The notes beneath the pieces are model-generated. The model ran no database searches. It was not told where the DNA came from and worked only from the letters and a program-made list of their open reading frames with translations. This document shows, piece by piece, positions 58,818 through 64,000 of a stretch of DNA of 64,000 nt. Each line of letters begins with the position of its first letter. Within the stretch, counting starts at the first letter, position 1. Made by a program: the position numbers and the translations under genes. Origin of the DNA: Drosophila miranda (Eukaryota > Arthropoda > Insecta > Diptera > Drosophilidae); the NCBI RefSeq assembly GCF_003369915.1, contig NC_046675.1, positions 1,364,001-1,428,000 of the forward strand. The letters run 5' to 3'.

Positions 58818-59580
58818 CTATCCCGCTTTGGCTGCTGGCGCCTTGGGCGCCTCCGGCTCATCGTCCAACTTCTTGATGCGATGCAGGTCGACGCACTGCC
58901 GGAACTGGGCCACCTCATCCATGCACTGCAGCGTCTCACCGGGATGGGCGCGGTAGCAGGCCAGCAGCTGCGCCTTCAGGTCCTGGCAGGGCGGCAGCTT
59001 TTGCGCGGCGGCAGTGCTGACGAATCGCTTGTGCACGTTCTCCACGGCATTGGCGTACTCCGACTCGAGGATGGCGTTGGTCTTCTTCAGGTTCTCCTCC
59101 AGATTGATGAGGCGCTGGCGCCAGATCTCGTCGTTCTGTTTCAGCTCCTGGTTCATCTGGCGCTGCACATCCGCGGCACTGATGGTTTGTCCACCGCCCT
59201 GCACGTAAATGGAGGAGGGTGCCCTAACCGCGGACGCGGGCGCTGGCAGGACTGCTGCGGGCACGGAGGGGGCTTTGGCTGCCGGTTTGGACTCCTCCGC
59301 AGCGACTGCTTGCTGGCGAGCTGTAGGAATATTGCAAATTAATGGAAAATCATGTTTTAGTTAAAGAAACCCCTATTTCGAGCATTGTTGCATAACACTC
59401 GGGGAACGCAATTGGATACCCGTTGGGAATTTCTTTGGAGCCTAGTACTTTACCCTGCTGTGAGATGCCTGCCTTGAGGCGCTTGACCACATCATCGGAT
59501 ATGTCGATGACGCCCGCAGGAGTCGGATTCTCCATTGAGACCGAACGTGGTTCGCGCGACTGTGATTGCCTGGCTCCCAT
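58818..59580 (-). CDS. Chchd3: CHCH-domain MICOS subunit (Mic19/CHCHD3 orthologue)
   Basis: Two exons on the minus strand, 59580-59454 and 59320-58818, joined in phase 1; 209 residues. Mic19 is a mitochondrial inner-membrane protein facing the intermembrane space that links the MICOS core to the outer membrane and keeps cristae junctions. The start MGARQSQSRE has Gly2 and Ser6, a typical N-myristoylation signal, as in vertebrate CHCHD3. A conserved N-terminal part (GVIDISDDVVKRLKAGISQQ) is followed by an Ala/Pro linker, a coiled-coil-rich middle (LKQNDEIWRQRLINLEENLK) and a twin CX9C motif, C154-C164 and C175-C185, for disulfide-dependent import by the Mia40 pathway. In D. melanogaster this would be CG1715, formerly l(3)03670 (name recalled, not checked). 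It converges on Alp4. Confidence 0.9.
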
Positions 59581-59740
59581 CGTGAGGACGTCTGTTCTGG
59601 CGGTTTCTCGTCTTCAACGGATCAAACCCTGCAAGGATTATAGATTAGCAGTCAGAACAGTATGTATTTGACGCTGGGTTAACAACCAAATTGCTTATTT
59701 AAACTGTTTTTTAACCTTTTTCGTCGAAAAATATGCGGTG

Positions 59741-59786
59741 CCCAGTGTGACCGTTTGAGACCAGTGTGACCGCGGATTTATCGATA
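59741..59786 (-). promoter_or_regulatory. Mic19 promoter: two Motif-1 sites and a DRE
   Basis: On the minus strand, TATCGATA (59786-59779, DREF site), then GGTCACACTGG (59771-59761) and GGTCACACTGGG (59752-59741) lead toward the gene. This Motif-1 plus DRE combination is the standard TATA-less core promoter of Drosophila housekeeping genes. The start is expected near 59730-59740, giving a leader of about 150 bases. Confidence 0.75.
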
Positions 59787-59790
59787 CAAT

Positions 59791-59849
59791 ATACCGTCCG
59801 ACCCTCAGAAATATACCGAAACATACCGGCTCATTTTCAAAATATACCG
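59791..59849. repeat. ATACCG word cluster beside the Mic19 promoter
   Basis: Four copies of ATACCG (59791, 59813, 59823, 59844), three of them within AATATACCG or AAATATACCG, immediately upstream of the DRE. Confidence 0.6.
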
Positions 59850-59879
59850 TAAATATACTGACGAATTCAAGTTATATTT

Positions 59880-60875
59880 TACATATTCCTCGTTTTTGAT
59901 ATTCCGACGAATATTACTAGCTATATAGAACATTTAGCCATGCCATCATAACTTTATACGATTGATGAATCAATTTTATATTTAACCGGTGTATTCTTAA
60001 TACTTGCTTTTATTGCATTTTGCGTAAAAAGAGGTTTTAGCGAAATAAGTCGAACAAAAAAAATCCAAACAAACGAAAAAGGAAATTGCTCAATTTTGAT
60101 ATTCCATTGTAGAATGCTGACTAACTAAATCTCTCAGCAATGCCCACATAGTTTTATCCCATTAATGAATAAATTTTCTACAAGATTGGATGGTTTTTAA
60201 TCCTTGTTTTTATTGTATTTATTGTAAAAAAAGGTTTAAACGAAAAAGTTCAACAAAAAAAGAGTCGCTATATTGCGTGTAAGCCGTAGTATAGGCCTTT
60301 GTATACCCTATTTTGTTAATTTTATATGAAAGTATTAATATTGATATTAAGATAAAACGTAACTAATAAAGACCTTTTCTCAAAATGACATTTTTTAGAC
60401 ATTTTCATGTATATGATGAGTGTTTTGTATATATATCTCGATCCTAACACCTATTCTTGGTCCCTGCAAGAAGACAATAAGCTTTAAAATATCGTTGAAA
60501 TATTGAAAATAATATTAAATAATATTGAATAATATTAAAATATATTGAAAATAAATTTTTTTGCCTGGGATGACAAACATATTCACAATTCTGTAACATC
60601 CATTTCCCTTAGGGTATGTGTGCATGGAATGGGACTCATTGCTGTCAATCGGGTAAAAGAGGTCCTTACCCGATTCAAGTTCGGTTATCGATACTATCGA
60701 CTGATTACGAGTGGTGCGCGCCAAATCTAACTTTTTTGAATGTGAGTGACAAGGATTTAAATGTTGTCAGCCGGGCCATTACCGATTCAACTAATACGAC
60801 GATTCCCTCATTTTTGATCTTCCATCGAATATCAGCTATATGGAAGATTTAGCCATGCCCACATAATTTTTGTAT
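59880..60875. repeat. Three diverged copies of an A/T-rich repeat
   Basis: Copy A (about 59890-60066), copy B (about 60090-60264) and partial copy C (about 60808-60870) share, in order, TTTTGATATTCC, a GAATAT/GAATG block, AGCCATGCC or AGCAATGCC then CACATA, ATTAATGAAT or ATTGATGAAT, and TTTTATTGTATTT with a final AACAAAAAAA. They are too diverged for recent duplication, and no coding sequence or terminal repeats are visible. Perhaps an old transposable-element or satellite relic. Confidence 0.55.
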
Positions 60876-62455
60876 GTGTTTTTGTTTGTTTTTAATAAAC
60901 TAAAGAACCTCATCATTTTTTAAGAGGACAAATTCACTATCGATTCCCTGCGGACTTTTGATTGAATTTGCATGTGCAGTGCACGGTTTCGATATTTTGG
61001 TGCGATACGCGTATTATTTAAGCGCGCCAGCCTAAAGAAGATTCAAAATAAATGAAATCAAATATTTTTTTATTTTTTGTTGAAAATCGTACGATTTTAT
61101 TTAGGTTTTAGCTTGGTTTTGTCGTTCGTTTGTGGATTTCTTTCAATTACATACACTTAAATGGCATTTAATGGTGTGACTGGTATCTCATATGATTTGC
61201 AATTGCATTTCCATTGATTTTCATTGCCTTACTTATTGTTTATTTTACGATTACCCTTCAGTTAATAATTATTTATGGTTTATGGTTTAGTCTGGAGTGC
61301 TGCCGCATCGCAAGTGGTGTTTCTGCTTTAAAATTTCATTGCCTTATCACTTGTGCGTGTTGTTACCGATTAAAAATCGCAATCGAATCATTGCTGTCGA
61401 TAAACTGTCTCTTTTTTTTGTAGGTTAAGCTTTAGTTTAATTAATGCTGTGACTGGATTTGCTGCTTTTATTCTGCTCAGATATACATAATCATGGTTTT
61501 TTGTTAGTTTATAATTCGAAATACTTGCTAATTACATAAATGTGGCGTGCACTTGTCCATAAATCTATTCCGATAAATCGATTCCCATATTAACGTATCC
61601 GTTTATTAAGTTTTCATGTGTTTCTGTGGTTATTTTTGTATTTCATATCACTGTTGGTGGTTTGTTAATGTTCATTTACTCGCTTTCTCTGTGTTCGACT
61701 CGATATCGATTTAAGTTTAATTATTATTTAGTTCAAAAGTACTATTCTCAATTCAATATACACATACATTTAATTATACAAAATCCTGAAAATTACTTTT
61801 ACTTCTTTGCATATTCTGTAATTTCTCATCAATTTGTTAGTTTCGCTATGGACTCTCTTCGTACACGATCTTCGATATTCGCTTTTTTAGTTTTTCATAA
61901 TTATTATGAATCAGTTTTGCTTTCATTTCAGTTTTGTATCTTCGCCATATCATCCCCCGATAAAATGCTAATTTTTTAGTATTCTTTTGTATGCTAGGAG
62001 GAAAATCACACATAAGTAGGTATATAATTATTTATAAGGATATTTATGGATATTTCATATGTACACTGAATAACTATTCGTTTCGGGTTGCATACCAACT
62101 GGAGAATCTATCTAGGGGGTTTCTCTCGTGTATAATAGTTGGTCGAGTTGTTTTATTAATCATGAGGGGGGCTGGGACTGTAACTGGGGCTGGGGCTGGG
62201 GCAGAGCGGAGTACCAAAATCGAACGAAAAACCGAAAATATAAAAAAACAATTTATAAGAAATATCACGTAATGCATTTTTATTTAAGTTTCTTGCGGTC
62301 TGATATATCTGATTTCTGTATATGTTTTGCTTTTCGGTTCGTGTGTCCTTTGTGGTGTGTTCTTCATATTTTTTAGAGGCTGACGTCCATCGTCCGTGGA
62401 GTTTTACATTGTTTTTTACGTGTTCTCATAAGATATAGTTCGTATAGTTATCATA

Positions 62456-62496
62456 TATTTATATATATATATATATATATTATATAGTATATATAA
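62456..62496. repeat. (TA)n microsatellite
   Basis: A near-continuous run of TA, ending TATAGTATATATAAT. Confidence 0.9.
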
Positions 62497-63770
62497 TTTT
62501 TACCCCTTTTCTCTTGGCGCATTTAGAAATTAAGAATTATTTTTTTTTTTTGCATTTTTTGTTTTATTCTTTACGGTTTGGTATTACTTATAGACAAATT
62601 TCATATTATAGCTATAATTTATTAGCTAGCGTTATGTAATTTTAGTGCCCGTCGACGACTGACGGGTTCTTCTACTCGAAATGTTAATGCAAAGGTTTTT
62701 GTTTGTTGTTTTGTTTTCTCTATTGCTATTTTTAGCTTGTTTTTCATATGTTCTCTATGTTAGTTACATCCCTTGGGGTCGATCCTCTTGATGGAAGGAT
62801 CCCTTCTTCTACTCGAGAAATGCGCGCAGTTGAACAGTTTTCAATGGAGAAATATATGAACACATCCAGCGAAAGCGCAGACCATAAAAGTATATAGCAT
62901 ATATATATATATATATGGTTGTAGCAGATATATGGTAACATATTGGGGGGTGCGGGGTTTGGGGCATTACAAATCAAATTTATGCTTAAAGCTAAAGAAC
63001 CCTCTCATCGATGATATCGTAATGACAGTGCCCCGACAAACTTATCTGTAACTGGGGGGATCGCTTAACCTAGGATTGGTTGGGGTTTGGGGTTGGGGTT
63101 GCATCGGGTTTCGCTATCGCTAGATCTCTAGACTAAGGTTAGGGACACCCCGACGAGTGGAGTGTCCTTTGTTTCTTTTACACAAATATTACACTTACAT
63201 TCAAATTTTCAATGATAGGGCTTCCACACTACTGCTATCGCTTCTATATATTCTTAATTGAATATAAATCAGCGTTTGCTTGTTGGTTTGTTCAGTGATC
63301 CGTTCAGTGGGGGGCGGGGGCTGAGTGGAAACAAACAAAAAAATTAACAAACAAAAAAATTCAGCAAAGAGGAAGATTTGGGCACAAATGCACTCTTTCA
63401 AGCGTGTGTGGCTTAGTGTCGTGTAGTGTTCTTGTGTTGCACAGTGTAAACGTACAGTACTGTAGTTAAATGCTAGCTCTTTGCTCCTCCTCCTCTTCTC
63501 CTTCGCTCACCACTTTCCCATGATCTACTGATCTTCTTGAGTGTGTGTGTGTATGTGGAAGATGTTGCTATCCGTTTCTACCCGTCTTGCAGCCAATTGG
63601 CGCATTCGTTTTATCAACTAAAATTATAATTTAAATTAATCGTAGTCTAGGTAATTAATTAATAAGCTTTGCCACGCCCTATCTCGATCCTCCGGGAGCG
63701 GAAGTCCGTCCATGTCAAAGCCGCAACAAAACGAAAATGTACAAATCAAGAAAAGCGCTCGCTCCGCTCT

Positions 63771-63840
63771 GCTCCTCTCCTCTCCTCTTCGCTCCTCTTC
63801 GCTCATCTTCTCTCATCTTCTCTCATCTCATCTCCACTCC
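63771..63840. repeat. Pyrimidine-rich CTCTTCGCTC/CTCATCTT repeat
   Basis: Imperfect units of about 10 bp, all C/T apart from occasional A and G, in non-coding DNA. Confidence 0.8.
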
Positions 63841-64000
63841 AATGCTAGCTCCTTATTTTCCTCTTCCTCTCTCGATGTGTGTATGTGTGTCTGTGGGGGC
63901 AGGGACCAGGTCATCCTGCATTATACGGCATATATAAAGCATGTGTGTGGGTGTGTGGGTGTGTTGGTGTATATATATATTGGTCATATATATATAACTA

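Larger units (their letters stand above)
60876..64000. other. A/T-rich non-coding right end
   Basis: No supportable exon. U-rich on the plus strand, with (TA)n at 62456-62496 and 62898-62917, a CTGGGG repeat at 62170-62200, and a pyrimidine-rich CTCTTCGCTC/CTCATCTT repeat at 63771-63840. Composition and several minus-strand AATAAA words would fit the long 3'UTR of a minus-strand gene beyond the right edge, but this is a guess. Confidence 0.4.

Noticed and set aside
58881..59342. 153-codon plus-strand frame
   Set aside because: Antisense shadow of the Mic19 coding exon, which has the twin CX9C motif.
1..64000. CRISPR arrays, tRNA or rRNA genes
   Set aside because: No regularly spaced direct repeats with unique spacers, and no tRNA B-box (GGTTCGAATCC-like) with matching cloverleaf or rRNA-like sequence was noticed by eye; a tRNAscan-SE run would settle it.

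Overview
The window is insect nuclear DNA and almost certainly Drosophila. It has short GT-AG introns, AATAAA poly(A) signals, a Motif-1 (GGTCACACT) plus DRE (TATCGATA) promoter, long opa/CAG-type repeats, and clear orthologues of three fly genes. From memory, these three genes (CanA1, Alp4 and the CHCHD3/Mic19 gene) lie together near the tip of 3R (cytological 100B, Muller element E) in D. melanogaster. The abundance of short hexanucleotide arrays and an ATACCCTTGCAG-ended repeat would fit the obscura group, but the species is an inference.

Layout. 1-15.9 kb: non-coding, intergenic or intronic, rich in simple repeats, with a GAGA-rich, promoter-like block at about 13.0-13.45 kb. 15.95-16.65 kb: an isolated four-exon gene of the DUF1091 family of small secreted proteins. 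16.7-35.0 kb: non-coding. 35.0-41.5 kb: a plus-strand tandem array of DUF1091 genes (five intact copies, two dead copies and one short fragment). 41.5-45.1 kb: non-coding, leading into a GAGA-rich promoter region. 45.2-53.5 kb: the calcineurin A catalytic subunit gene CanA1 (12 coding exons). Its last intron holds a second, antisense DUF1091 group: one collapsed pseudogene, one gene cut short by a stop codon, and one relic. 55.0-58.5 kb: GPI-anchored alkaline phosphatase (Alp4). 58.8-59.6 kb, minus strand: a twin-CX9C MICOS subunit (CHCHD3/Mic19). 59.8-64 kb: AT-rich DNA without recognisable coding sequence, possibly 3'UTR of a gene beyond the right edge.

The three single-copy genes do unrelated jobs: calcium-dependent phosphatase signalling, extracellular phosphate-ester hydrolysis and mitochondrial cristae structure. 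The DUF1091 genes are the lineage-variable part. Every intact copy has exons of 60/156/168 nt plus a last exon of 153-156 nt, all introns in phase 0, a signal peptide and conserved N-glycosylation sites. Four neighbouring copies share an upstream block that could co-regulate them.

Most interesting points: (1) a proline-rich open continuation of a CanA1 exon that would give a calcineurin lacking its calmodulin-binding and autoinhibitory regions, similar in logic to vertebrate CnA-beta-1; (2) the DUF1091 array, its shared upstream element and its antisense members inside CanA1; (3) several precise gene-death or gene-change events in that family.
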